Source of the DNA: Aquatica leii
Lineage: Eukaryota; Arthropoda; Insecta; Coleoptera; Lampyridae
Assembly: GCA_035610365.1 (NCBI GenBank)
Contig: CM069432.1
Span: forward strand, 27,962,354 to 28,026,353
Length of the DNA: 64,000 bases
Direction of reading: 5' to 3'
The notes under the pieces were generated by a model. That model was given only the letters and a program-made list of their open reading frames with translations, was not told where the DNA came from and made no database searches. The position numbers were made by a program, and so were the translations under genes. Numbering within the stretch: position 1 is the first letter of the stretch; each line of letters starts with the position of its first letter. Shown here one piece after another: positions 11,201-22,533 of this stretch.

Positions 11201-13397
11201 CACGTTCGCTGCCGATGACGCAACAGTGCCGTCATGGCCCCCGATTATAAGAGGCCGTTGTCGAGACCCTGGCGTCATGGGCATACGGATTTATAAAGTT
11301 GTGGTATTCTGCCGGCTTTCAGAGAAAAGTGTTCCAACTTTGTTGGCCTTTAGCTAACGGCATTTAAATTGTAGGAACATCTTTGGTTTCGGAATTTACA
11401 CATACTTTATTAAATATTTACTGTGAAATAGATAATCACAAACGACAATGTTTTCACCATCACAGACACTAATAAAACGCGAATTACAATTATTTTTATT
11501 AAAATTTATATCCGACAGTAAGAAGAAATGATACGTAGATATTGTATATGAAAGTGGGGGGTATGTGTAATTGTGAGTGGGATGATTTAGTATTGTATTG
11601 GCGGTTATAGGAAAGTGTCGTTACGTTGTGTTTGCCTATTACTAACTACATTTGAATTGTATTTCGTTTCTAAATTGTTCACATAGTTTTTTATTTATTA
11701 TAAAATGGATAATCAAGAACCAGGGCCTTCTAGGCCAAAACGTCCGTGTTTCGAGCGTCATAGACCCCTAACCGAACGCGAATTAGAAAAATTAGCGTTA
11801 TTTGAAGACAGTGAAGAAGAAGTATTCGCCGATAGTGACAGTGAATTTGTGCTATCTGATTGTGAACAAGAAGTAGGTTCAGATGATGAAATTGATGCAT
11901 GTGAAAATGATGATGTAGTTTTTCCTAATGAAGGGACATGTAATAATAACTTTTTTTTATTCTTTTACCTATAGATGTTTGTTTTTCAAATAGAAAACAA
12001 CATACCAAAAATAATAACAAACGCATATGCAGAGAAAGTTTTCTTAGCCCAAAACACAAAAGTCAATTCTAGAATTACAAACTGGAAGCCATTGACCCTC
12101 CAAGAACTCAAAGTTTTCTTAGGGTTGTGGCTTCACATGGATCATATAGAAATACAGAAAATACAGGACTACTGGAAAACAGATAATTTGTATAATATTC
12201 CATGTTTCCAAAATCATATGGGCAGGAACAGATTTTTACTTATTTTGAGATGTCTGCACTTTGCAAAGAACCCCCATCAAGGAGATGCCAACTTTGGCGA
12301 CCGCATGCACAAAATTAGGTGTACTATTTAAATACGAGAATGGACGCCATCCATTATCCTAACAAAAATCTCCCCATAGATGAGTCTATAGTGTTATGGC
12401 GAGGTCGGCTATCATTTCGCCAATACATCAAAAATAAAAAAATGTAGTTCTTGCTCTTTCAGAGATATATCTGAACAAAGGTCATGCCTTGTTTATGGAT
12501 AATTTTTATAATAGTTTTTCTCTTAGCCAAGAACTGGTAGCAAAAAACACTTACGTAACTGGAACTCTAAGAAAAACTCGAAAAGGAAATCCCAAAGAAG
12601 TGGTCGATGCTAAATTAGGTAAAGGAGATGTAATTGCCAAATATTGTAATGGAGTTTGCATAGGGAAATGGAAAGATAAAAGAGAGGTGCTTTTTATTTC
12701 TACAGAATCAAGTCACCAATTGGAGTTTGTACAAATAAAAAGAGGAGAGATGAAAGAAAGTTAAAATAAATTACAACAAGAATATGTCCGGAGTGGACAG
12801 ACAAGACCAGATGCTTTCTTACTACAACTCGGAAAGAAAGACAATAAGGTGGTATAAGAAATTGTTCATGCACTTCTTTTCTATTTTGATACTGAACAGT
12901 TTTTTTAAAATTACATGTACTCTTCCCAAAAGAAACTAAACTACTATGACTTTCGTCATATAATTGTAAAAACACTCTTCTCGGAAAGTGATAAATTACG
13001 TATGACTAAAGAACCTCAACATAAAGGAAGCGACCATTTTCCTCAAAAATTGCCGAAAGGAGAAAACGGCAGGCAAATGCGGAAAAGGTGTAAAGTGTCT
13101 TATTCTAAAAATAGTCGGAAGGAAACACCATACGCGTGTGTGGCTTGTCCTGAGAATCCTGGTTTTTGTCTGGAAAATTGTTTTCAAGAATATCATGAAA
13201 ATCAAAACTAATTACAGATGTCTTTTTTTTGTGTTTGTTTTTATAGTTTTTTGTGAAATGTGAAATATATTGTCTATACTTATCTATGTTAGTTTCTGTA
13301 TGACGCATAAGGTGCGTCACCGGCCTACCAGTATTATTTCACTAGTCAAGAGCCGATGACGCAACAAGATATCAATTCCGAAGCGGCAGCGAACGTG
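11201..13397 (+). mobile_element. piggyBac-type transposon 1 with TTAA duplication
   Basis: A 2197 bp element flanked by TTAA at 11197-11200 and 13398-13401. The terminal inverted repeats read CACGTTCGCTGCCG on the left and CGGCAGCGAACGTG on the right. A 14-base word, CCGATGACGCAACA, occurs in direct orientation near both ends (11212-11225 and 13353-13366). The TTAA target, the acidic N-terminus of the encoded protein and the cysteine-rich C-terminus all point to piggyBac. It sits inside Gypsy fossil B. Confidence 0.93.
11705..13211 (+). pseudogene. piggyBac transposase, decayed
   Basis: Starts at ATG 11705 with a typical acidic N-terminus (EDSEEEVFADSDSEFVLSD). A TAG at 11972-11974 then interrupts an otherwise continuous frame. 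The DDE domain (DDE_Tnp_1_7 family) follows, with ELKVFLGLWLHM and GRNRFLLILRCLHF. The first catalytic aspartate lies in LPIDESIVLWRGRL and the second in LFMDNFYNSFSL. The C-terminus has the zinc-binding cysteine-rich domain (YACVACPENPGFCLENCF, then YHENQN and a stop). Frame changes near 12310 and 12440, a segment missing before the second aspartate, and stops near 12762 and 12855 show that it is inactive. Intact members are about 550-600 residues. Confidence 0.88.
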
Positions 13398-14109
13398 TTA
13401 AACTTGCAGGAAATCCAAGTGGAAGAAGTTATAGTTTGTGACGTCAACAACAACAAAATTAGGCCATATATACTTAAATGTTATAGAAAAAATATATTTA
13501 CGTTAATTCACGACTTAGCTCATTCCGGAAAGTAAGCTACAGCAAAAATGGTATCAAAATGTTACATTTGACTTGGTTTAAAAAGGGACTGTCAATCATG
13601 GACTCAATGTTGTATAGCCTGTCAGAAATGTAAGGCGTGCCGACGTACTAAGTAAGGTTCTAAATTATGAAAATAGAACCGAACATCGTTTCAAACATGT
13701 AAACATAGACATTATTTGACCCTTACCATCATCATAAGACTTTCGCTATGTAGTAACGGTGATACACCGTTTTTCGAGATGGCCGGAAGCAACACCCGTT
13801 AAGGATATTAAGGCGGAAACAGTGGCTTCAACTATTATCACCACTTGGTTAGCTAGATTTGGTTCACCTAGTAGAATCACCACCGACATAGGAAAACAAT
13901 TCGATTCAACACTCTGTAAAGAAATGACAAAGCTACATGGAATCCATCATATAAAAACAACGGCCTATCATATAGCTGCAAACGGAAACATCGATCGTTT
14001 TCACGGTAGTCTGAAGACGGCGATTAAATGTCATTTGACGGGAGATTGGATTAACAAGCTACCCATCGTTTTATTAGGTTTGCGTTGATATATCATATCA
14101 GAGCACGAT

Positions 14110-14785
14110 GTTACAACGGCTGAAATTGTATATAGATCAGTATATATAGATTGCTTGGCAAATTTTTCATCAAAACTTCCAACACGAATGATGTAACAAA
14201 TTTTGTTTTTTTAATTAAAGAAATTTTTGTTTTTAATAGATTCGAGAATGTTCTTTTTTTGAATGTGGGGATGTTTCGAAAAGAAGTTAATGATTCTATT
14301 TGATGCCATAGATATCTAAGAAAGAAATTGGTTATTGTTTTCAATTTCTATGGAGAATTGTAAGGTCGGATTGTAACTGTTGAAAATTGAAAGGATATAA
14401 TCTATTTGGTTTTTAGGAATACATGCAATCAACGTATGAAAAAAGAAAACCGGGGGTGTAGTTTACGTTGTTGGTAACTTATGTTAATAAATCATGCATG
14501 GTTAGGTTAGCAAGGATAGGAGAAAAGAAATTGTCCATAGCAGTACCAAAAATCTGTTTATAATATTGTCCATTACAAAATTTAGCTTGAGTCAAATAGG
14601 AAACTTATGATATCAATAAATTCTTTTTAAGTGTTCTTTACCAAATAAATACCTTTCACCTAATACGAATTCCATTGTTTATCGTGTGTCATGTCGTGAC
14701 CTTAAGTGTTTAAAATTAATTTCTTAATATGCCATTTAATTATCCTAGTTATCCTTTTTGTCTGAGTGGTCATTTTAAGGAATTT
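14110..14785. other. anonymous AT-rich stretch
   Basis: Follows the last readable integrase residues of Gypsy fossil B. It may hold the fossil's lost 3' end, but no LTR is visible. The word GGTTAGGTTAGC near 14501 is a common insect repeat word. I see nothing else. Confidence 0.4.
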
Positions 14786-14793
14786 GTTTCTTC

Positions 14794-15420
14794 CTATATG
14801 AACGGATCATTAATTTGATCGGTAACTAAAGTATTGATAGTAGGTGAGGAACCTTTCATTACTTTTTCTATTATAATTTTGACATATGTTTGTCGGAAGT
14901 CAATAAACAAGATGCGCAGCGGTAATTTTTGTTCGTAGCTTGTCGCTTGTATTTGCTTTAGCGCAAATATATGATCAGTTGTGGATCGCTCTTCTCTGAA
15001 TCCTTTTTGACTCTTTTTGTTCGTCATAATTTTATATGTTATGTTGAGTAATGCAATTCCTCCTACATACGATGGTATATCCTTTTTTATGTATGGAATA
15101 GATAATTACTCTAATCTACTTATTTGGCATAATTTTGTTTTTCCACGTTTCTTTTTATATCTTTAACCCATGACAATAACAGCAAACCTCCTTCTTCCAA
15201 GAATTCTGCTGAAATGCCATTCTCACTGTGATTTTTATTTCTTGTGAATTTGCTGAAAACTTACATATGAAAGTCTTCTTCTATCTCTTTGTGGTTTGTT
15301 AGACTAGTTTGTACTTTATTCTTGTTTGATCCCAATAGCTCTTTGAAGTATTGCGCCCACGCTTTTATTTTTTTTTTATTTCTCCTACTAGTTTTCCTAG
15401 TTTGTTTTCATAGTATTTCA
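14794..15420 (-). pseudogene. RTE-type LINE reverse transcriptase fragment
   Basis: On the minus strand the segment reads GIALLNITYKI, then QKGFREERSTTDHIFALKQI, then LRILFIDFRQTYVKI. These are consecutive motifs of a LINE reverse transcriptase (domain blocks around 'GFR..RSTTD' and the first catalytic aspartate in FIDF). Upstream parts on the same strand are readable only in pieces, and the reading ends after about 14794. It is a truncated and mutated copy related in type to the larger RTE LINE at 27.2-31.4 kb. Confidence 0.7.
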
Positions 15421-15975
15421 TCGTACCCATTTCTTTTATTTGGTCTTTTGGCTTTTTGGTAGAAATTTTTTATTTCATGTTTTTTTGTCGTTTCCTTTTA
15501 AATTTTTTTCATTTTTCTGTTTTTTCCTTAACCTCTTTGTGCCCAACGTATTATATTTGATACCTACTAATTTTTGAATCTCCCATACTTCTGAAGCTAG
15601 TTTTCAATTCTGCTGCCATCTTTGCGTCATTAGTAAGTACTAACTATAACTTCAGTAATGGTTTTGATCCGAAATAATAGAATTTACAGTAATTTTTCCC
15701 GCGCTTTTGAATGCTAGGTTAATGGTGCTGTTTAGTTACTCTGTGAGTTTTATCTTAAAATAAAAAAGGAATCCGCAAACAAAAGGTATGTAATTATTTT
15801 TTTCCTTGTTTAGTAGAGTAGAGTATTTACATTTTTAGTCATTTATTTCTACTTTTATTCAAAAAACAAGCAATATGCTAAAAATTTGATGAGTATATCA
15901 TATTTGATACAGTGGGCACTCAAAGTAAACGTCGGCTTATATACACTAATTTCGTTTTTTAAAATTATTATTCAG

Positions 15976-16620
15976 ATGCCAAGGAAAATTAACAAAAATA
16001 GAAAGGGAAAATTTCTGCATGCCTTTGTTTCATCCCCCGAAGGAAGTGAGGAGGAATATATGCAAAAATCTGATTCTAATGCTGGGACTGATATCGAATT
16101 AGAATCTGATTTTGATTACGACAGCGATAGTTCTGACGATATTCCCCTTGCCCAATTGTGTAGAATTAACGCTAATAATAATGCTAGCTAGCGCCCGTCT
16201 TGGACCCCCTTTGCAAAAAAATCACCAAGAGCAACGCCAGATTACCAAGAGGTTGAAGATGAAGACGTGGATGTTTCGGAACCTGTCGCCTGTTTTCAAA
16301 TATTTTTTGACCAAGATTTAATAAAACACATTGTAGACCAGTCTAACCTATACTGTGTCCAAAGCAATCCAAATAAATCACTGAACCTGACGGTAGCTGA
16401 ATTAGAGCAATTTATTGGTGTTACTATGTACATGTCACTGTTCGATTTGCATCACGTTGGTCTCGTGAGTTTAGATTGCCACAGGTGACTGACATTATGA
16501 GTAGAAACCGTTATGAAGAAATTAGGCGATACCTACACTTCAACAATAATTCTAACATGCCCGATACAAATGAAGACAATTGGGATCAGGTCAAAAGGTA
16601 TCTCATTCGATTACGAGACA
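15976..16620 (+). pseudogene. piggyBac transposase 2, N-terminal half
   Basis: ATG at 15976 directly follows an acceptor-like ATTATTCAG and opens MPRKINKNRKGKFLHAF, followed by an acidic stretch (SDFDYDSDSSDDIPLAQL). A single TAG after NNNAS interrupts the frame, which then continues with piggyBac motifs (CFQIFFDQDLIKHIVDQ, ELEQFIGVTMYMSL). After a frameshift near 16480 it continues MSRNRYEEIRRYLHFNNN. The coding match stops near 16620, where an opposite-strand piggyBac gene begins. No catalytic aspartate is left. Confidence 0.8.
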
Positions 16621-16624
16621 TTGC

Positions 16625-17177
16625 AGCACAAAATTTGGTCTATGGAGAGACATGTATTTCGTACTCCACAGCTCCAATATTAGTTTTTGGCGTGCTTTCA
16701 AACCACCAGTTAGAAGCAGTAATCCAAAAAATGCATGTAACTCATTCGCATCTACTGGCTTTCACGTATCGCCTACAATTCTTCTAGCTCGAATGTTTGT
16801 TTCTCTAAGTATTATGTCCATAATGCCTTTTAAGATAAATAAATGGAAAGCATCTAGGCATGTTGAAATATGTTCACTGAATTTTGTTATTCCTGGCGGT
16901 GTTTTTAAAATATTTCGCTGAATTTGTCCTCTAACATGAGGTTTATCTTTTTTTCATATGGAATCATCTTTACCACCAGTATATCTTTATCATTAGGCGA
17001 ATTATCATCACTATCATCGTCTTTCGAACTTTCAATCGGGTTTACATCAGGTACACTTACTTCTTCAAATTCGGCATCACTATCGTTAGATAAAATTTCA
17101 TCTTCAATTTTATTCACTAAATTAATATTGCTAGCTATTTCTTTCACTTCACGCTGAAACAATTATTTTCTAGCCAT
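16625..17177 (-). pseudogene. piggyBac transposase 3, N-terminal half
   Basis: On the minus strand it starts at ATG 17177 (MARK, then a stop), followed by an acidic N-terminus (EDEILSNDSDAEFEEVSVPD, KDDDSDDNSPND). After a frame change it reads RARRIVGDT, ELHAFFGLLLLTGGLKA and LELWSTKYMSLHRP, all matching the start of the piggyBac DDE domain. The match ends near 16625 at the junction with the plus-strand half. Several stops and frameshifts are present. The protein is of a different subfamily from transposase 2. Confidence 0.75.
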
Positions 17178-17839
17178 AATTCAACAACAACTATTTCCAA
17201 TCAAATGTAATAACACAGCAGACACACTTTTCAACTGATTCGAACAAATTCACCGAATGTAATGACTAAAGAGGGAATGGTAGTAATCATGATTCAGACG
17301 AATAGCATGTTGAAACACGTTGAAACAAACAGATTACATGACAAATGCAGACAAAATATTAGAATTACTTTTTAAAACGTCGGTTATAAAGTGGGGTCAA
17401 ATATGACCCCAACGACAATATTTTTTTTACGTCGCAAAACAAATAACAATTGAAAAATTTGTTATATATTATTAAACATTGTTGAAAGAAACTCAGCTAA
17501 AAAAATATTGGGACAGTTATAAAAAAACTTAAAAAAAGACAACAAAAACAACACGTCTGGGGTCAAAAAAGACCCCAATAGTAATCGGAAGGTTAAAAGA
17601 GAAAGCGGAAACTAAAATGGGAGAATCCTACAAAATACAATTACCAAAGAAAAAATCAAAATGCAGAACAGTCATATAAATTCAAAGAAATCGTCTTGAA
17701 AGATTGAACACACAAAAGAAGGTTGAAATCGGAAAAGTTACATAGCTTATGCAAAAGTAACTGCATACACGGATCGGGCTATAATGAAAAAAGAAAAGAT
17801 AAACGTAGGTTGAGATAGATGCATAGTCTATGATGCTAT

Positions 17840-18102
17840 TAAAATTAGAAGATGCTATCAATGTAATGGATTTAACCATAAAGCCTCGGAGTGCAAAGCA
17901 TAAAAAGCCTGTCCAAAATGTGCTGCCTCACATGGGTTGCAAGAATGTACTGTTAATGGAGAAGAAAATCAAAAATGTTCGAATTGTACTCAAATGGCCG
18001 AAAAATTAAAAAACAAATTATACATTAACCATCCTGTCTGGAGTCAAAAATGTGCTGTATTTAAACGAAAAATTCACAAACGAAAAAAACTGGAGAGGTT
18101 GT
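17840..18102 (+). pseudogene. LINE ORF1 C-terminal zinc-knuckle region
   Basis: Reads CYQCNGFNHKASECKA, a stop, then KACPKCAASHGLQECTVN and CSNCTQMAEKLKN. This is the run of three CCHC knuckles that ends ORF1 of Jockey/I-type LINEs and binds the element RNA. It ends KRKKLERL and a stop near 18102. The N-terminal part of ORF1 is not recognisable in the sequence to the left. Confidence 0.7.
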
Positions 18103-20009
18103 AATAGTTATAAGTAATAGAATCCGATATACTGTAATCTCTAATTTTGCATTAGACAATAACTATTGGTTAATATGTATCAAAATAATAGGAGGATTCT
18201 AAACAGGATACTATGCAGTGCCGTATTATTCGCCAAGTGCAAGTGATGCTATTTTTATAGAACATTTTGAAAAGTGGTGTGAAGATACAATTCCGGATAA
18301 CAGTCGACATATAATTGTAAGGGATTTTAATATAGATGTATCCAAAGAAAGTTTTTACGGGTCTAAATTAATACAAGTTATTAGAAGCCTAGGGATAAAA
18401 CAAATTGTTGACGAATTTACGCGTACAACAGAAAATAGCCGTACAACAGTTGACCTGGTAATTACAAAAGTAGATGAATTAAGATCTGTTGTATTAAATG
18501 AACCAAAAATAACTGATTATGATATAATAGAAATAAACTTGCGTAATCTTCAAAACGAAAGGGACAGGCTTTATAAAATTGCTAAATTAGCGGGAAATGA
18601 AAATGACTGGATGTTTTACAAAAACACAAGAAATAATTTTAGTAACAAAATTAAGATAAGCAAAAATAAATATTACGTAAATAAAATACAGCAAAATAGC
18701 GGACAACCTCAAAATATGTGGAGAATTATTAAACATTTAATCAATGGAAAAGAAAATGAACCAAAAAATATAATATTTGACGAAGTAGAAATTAGTAACT
18801 TAGAGGAAACATCAAATAAATTTAACGAATATTTTGTAAGCAGCATTATGCACATAAATAATAGTATAAACCAGCCCCCAGCAAACTTCAAAGAGGCCCT
18901 AATATTAAAACTAGTCCTTGATTTCAAATTTAAGCAAGTTAATTTATCAGATTTGAAGAAAATCTTAAGTAATATTAAGCAAAAAGGAGGAACGGATAAC
19001 ATTACAAAACAAGTCATTACAAATGCATTGCCAGAAATTGGTAATAAACAAATCTTTAATAAGTGGAAAATTTCCTAATTGTTGGAAGCAATCAAAAATC
19101 ATACCAACGCCTAAAATTAAAAATAAAAAAAGATGCAAAGAATTTTGAGCTATCAATATTTTACCAGTGTACGAATAAATACTAGAATTAGTTGTTAAGG
19201 AACAATTACAGTGCTTTCTAGAACAAAATAATAGAATCAGTGAAAATCAATCGGGTTTTCGAAGTAAACACTCGTGTAAAACAGCATTAAATCTTGTGCT
19301 GACAAAATGGAAATCTGAAATCGACGTGGGTAATAGTGTTTTTAGACTATAAAAGAGCCTTCGAAACTATCGACAGAGGAAGACTTATAAATAAACTTTA
19401 CCAATATGGAATAAGAAGCACCGAACTTCAATGGTTCGAAACTTACTTGGAATCTCGTACTCAGACCACTATGTACCAAAATTACAAATCTATTCCAATT
19501 CAAAATAATTTAGGTGTGTCTCAAGGATCAGTCGTAGGCCCAATGCTTTTCTCAATTTATATTAATGATTTAGAACTTAATCTTAAGTGCTGTAATATTA
19601 ATTTGTTTGCAGACGATACCTTGGTATCAATTACTAATAAAAATGTACATTCAGCTATTATAAAGGTAAACTCAGAATTAAAAATTATTGCAAATTAGTT
19701 ACAATCAAACAAATTAAAATTAAATGTGCTAAATAGTAAGACAATGGTAATATCAAATAATAATGTTGAAACAACAAAAATAAAAATTGAAAACAGAATT
19801 AGAACAGGTTGAACAAATTAAATATTTAGGAGTAGTTATAGATCAGAATCTAAATTTTAGAAACCACGTGAATTATGTAAGAAAAAAAGAAGCAAATAAG
19901 ATTAGCCTATTAGGAAGAATATCTAATAAATTGACGATTAATGCAAGAATTACTGTTTATAAAACAGTTATTGCACCATATTTTGATTTTTGCAGTAGTA
20001 CCGTAGGAT

Positions 20010-22533
20010 GGGGTAACTTTGGGACTGGGTGGGTAATATTGGGACAACGGGTTAATTTTAGTTTGCAGAATTCCCTGAGGGACACACTGCGTAGGTTCAA
20101 TCTGCAAACGCGTTCTTTGTTTAATCCTGTACCGTGCCGCTACCTGGCGGCAGTTTTCAGAACCAGTTTACTACCGCGTTGTGACAGCCAAGTTTTATTT
20201 CTTGCCATTGTTTTTCACAAAATTCTTGTTTTGATGAAACTTTCTCTTCTGCCTCAAGAACTGTGAACTTCAGATCACTTTCAAGTACGTATACACAATA
20301 CCAAACATCTTCTTAAGTATCTTATATAGAATTAACAATGTTATTAAAGTATTTTGTTTTATATAACCTATAAACTGTAAATTTTCAGCTCTTTACGGGG
20401 TAATTTTGGGACAGCCCCATCAAACTATGGATTTCCAGTGAACATCTTTGATTTACGTTGTGTTGTAAAATTGTATCTAGATAGAATTGGAAGAAACGAA
20501 ACACGTTTCCAAAAGAACTTACCGGGAAACGATTGGGCAGACTCCTTCATGAAGCGACACAAAGCTATATTGACACAAAGAACCGCTAAAAATATTTCTT
20601 ACTCTAGAGCAACCACTGACGAACAAGTTGTAAATCAGTTTTTTGACAACTTAGAGAGAGAACTCGAAAGAATTCCAAAGGAAAATATTTGGAATTACGA
20701 CAAAACAAACTTCGTTGATGAGCCTGGTGCTGCAAAAATAATCACCAAAAGAGGAACTAAATATCCTGAGAGAATACAAAACTCATCGAAAGCTTGTACA
20801 TCTATTATGGTAAGCGGCAATGCTGCCGGAACAGTAGCTCCACCTTATGTGAACTATAAAGCAGAAAAAATATGGTCTACCTGGACTGAGAATGGCCCCC
20901 CTGACACTCGGTATAACCGAACAAAATCTGGCTGGTTTGATAGCAACTCTTTTGAGGATTGGTTTGTATCATTAATGCTACCAATCCTCAAGAAGCAAGA
21001 AGGACCAAAGGCTATTATTGGCGACAACCTCAGTTCACATATAAATATAGAGGTCATCAAACAATGTGAGAAGAATAACATAAAGTTCATTGCGTTGCCA
21101 CCAAATGCGACCCATCTTTTACAACCATTAGATGTTGCATTCTTTCGTCCAATGAAGGTGGCTTGGCGAAAGATATTAAAGGACTGGAAGGAGACAGCAG
21201 CAGGGAGTCGTTGTACGTCAGTACCAAAAGACCAATTCCCCACTCTATTGAAATCTCTATGGAACGCTATCATTAAAGGCCCAGACAATCTTATTGCCGG
21301 CTTTCGCAAGTCAGGGATTTTTCCCACAGACAGGCAGCCAGTTCTGAAGAGGTTACCATCAGGAAGCTTGGACACCTCCATTTCTTCTCTGATTGGTGAA
21401 AGCTTTCTAGAACAAATTTCGAAGAAGCGTCAGGAGGCTACCGAATGTCGAAGAGTGCAGAGGAAGAAAAAACTAAATGTCTCTCCTGGAAAAAGTATCT
21501 CTTCAGAAGAATTTAAAGCAGCCTTGCCAACAGAACAGTTACCCATCGATGATGACCACGACCAACCATCCACTTCAACTGGAGTGAAAGCTCGACAGTG
21601 TAGCAAAACAGGACGACCAGATTTAAAAACACTCCAAAGAAAACGGAAAAGGAGAGACACTGATAGCAGTAGCGAGGAAGAAGATGACAGGTTTTCTCTT
21701 CAAGACTCAGAAGACTTGGAAACATTTAGTGATTTGGAAAATCCATTAACCCCATCCATTCCAGATGTACAAACATCAGATTTTCTTCAACATCTAAAAG
21801 TGGATGACTTTGTTCTTGTGAGATATGAATGTGAATTATATCCTGGACGAATTGTTCATCTCGAAGATGACGGCGAAGTATTAATATCGGCTATGAAGAA
21901 ATCAGCGTCGAATTGGAAATGGCCTTCAACTCCGGATGAAATTTATTACTCAAAGGACGAAATTGTTCAGAAAATTGATGAACCAGAAGAAATTGGTCGG
22001 CGAGAAATTTTCAAAGTTAAAGAGCTTCAAGTGTACAGTGATCTCTTGGCTTCAGCTGACAAAAACTAACTTTTATGAAGTGTGTAAATAATATTTTTGT
22101 ATGTTCAGTAAAGATCCAAAGCCTAATAGTATTAAAAAGTAATTATTTGCAATCTATGTGTACATGTATCATAACTTCATTGTTTACATATAATATTACG
22201 CGTTGCAATTGGTACACACTCATTTACCTTGTCTTTTCTTAGGTAGATAAAGCACTTATACAATATTCTGGGGTAATATCGGTACAAAGTCATGTTTCTT
22301 GCTATTTCTAATGGAAATAATGCACTGTCCCAATTTTACCCCAATTAGTGGGGTAAGATTGGGACAGTTTAAAATATTTTTTAATAAAATACCCTTGTTC
22401 CTAGAGTTATTGTCTTATTATATTTTGTTAGAGGAAGACAGGCTTTACATATTAATAATTTTTTCAGTAACCTAACTTAAAAAATAAAAAAAGAAACAGC
22501 GTAAAACTTTGAAAAGTGTCCCAAAGTTACCCC
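20010..22533. promoter_or_regulatory. seven copies of a GGGGTAA-TTGGGACA motif in the pogo element
   Basis: Copies lie at 20010-20026, 20030-20046, 20397-20413, 22270-22286, 22326-22342 (reverse), 22350-22366 and 22517-22533 (reverse). Two are part of the terminal inverted repeats, and most of the rest lie near the ends. Repeated subterminal motifs are the usual form of transposase-binding sites, so that is the likely role. This is inference from position and repetition. Confidence 0.6.
20389..22069 (+). CDS. pogo-family DDE transposase, 5' partial but otherwise intact
   Basis: The open frame runs without a stop to TAA at 22067-22069. I place its left edge at 20389, just after an acceptor-like AAATTTTCAG; the first possible in-frame start without splicing is GTG 20438. 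It begins in the CENP-B-like helix-turn-helix (YGFPVNIFDLRCVVKLYLD, then FMKRHKAI). The DDE_1 domain follows with blocks NYDKTNF, IIGDNLSSH and HLLQPLDVAFFRP, and 35 residues between the second and third aspartate. The first block has K where pogo proteins usually have E (DETN). A long C-terminal extension is acidic and basic (KRKRRDTDSSSEEEDD) and ends in a small folded-looking segment, DFVLVRYECELYPGRIV. The first DNA-binding helix-turn-helix (psq type) is absent, so either an upstream exon was missed or the front is deleted. Confidence 0.85.

Larger units (their letters stand above)
10500..14100 (+). mobile_element. Ty3/Gypsy retrotransposon fossil B, split by a piggyBac element
   Basis: The parts that can be read are a gag of the CsRn1-like type at about 10505-10935 (ITSEETKCHYILGS, LTEIELGDKKPSAVLCQMKD), an RNase H end at about 10940-11150 (TVYTDHKSLIFAF, RRQFRHLDFIGQF) and, beyond the piggyBac insertion, an integrase at about 13400-14090 ([25 protein letters not shown]). 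The element is heavily broken, with well over five interruptions, and no 3' LTR was found. The piggyBac element at 11201-13397 entered it at a TTAA in the region following RNase H. The LTR at 9096-10461 may be its 5' LTR. Confidence 0.8.
15532..17592. mobile_element. composite of two piggyBac halves between TTAA sites
   Basis: The block is flanked by TTAA at 15528-15531 and 17593-17596. The left end reads CCTCTTTGTGCCCAACG, while the right end, reversed, reads CCTTCCGATTACTATTGGGG. These are two different piggyBac-like ends, each next to the N-terminal half of a different transposase, and the two halves run towards each other and meet near 16600-16630. Both genes lack their C-terminal halves. 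Near the right end are two palindromes of the form GGGGTC...GACCCC (17393-17410 and 17559-17576). The simplest reading is insertion of one element into another followed by loss, or a rearrangement joining two copies. Confidence 0.75.
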
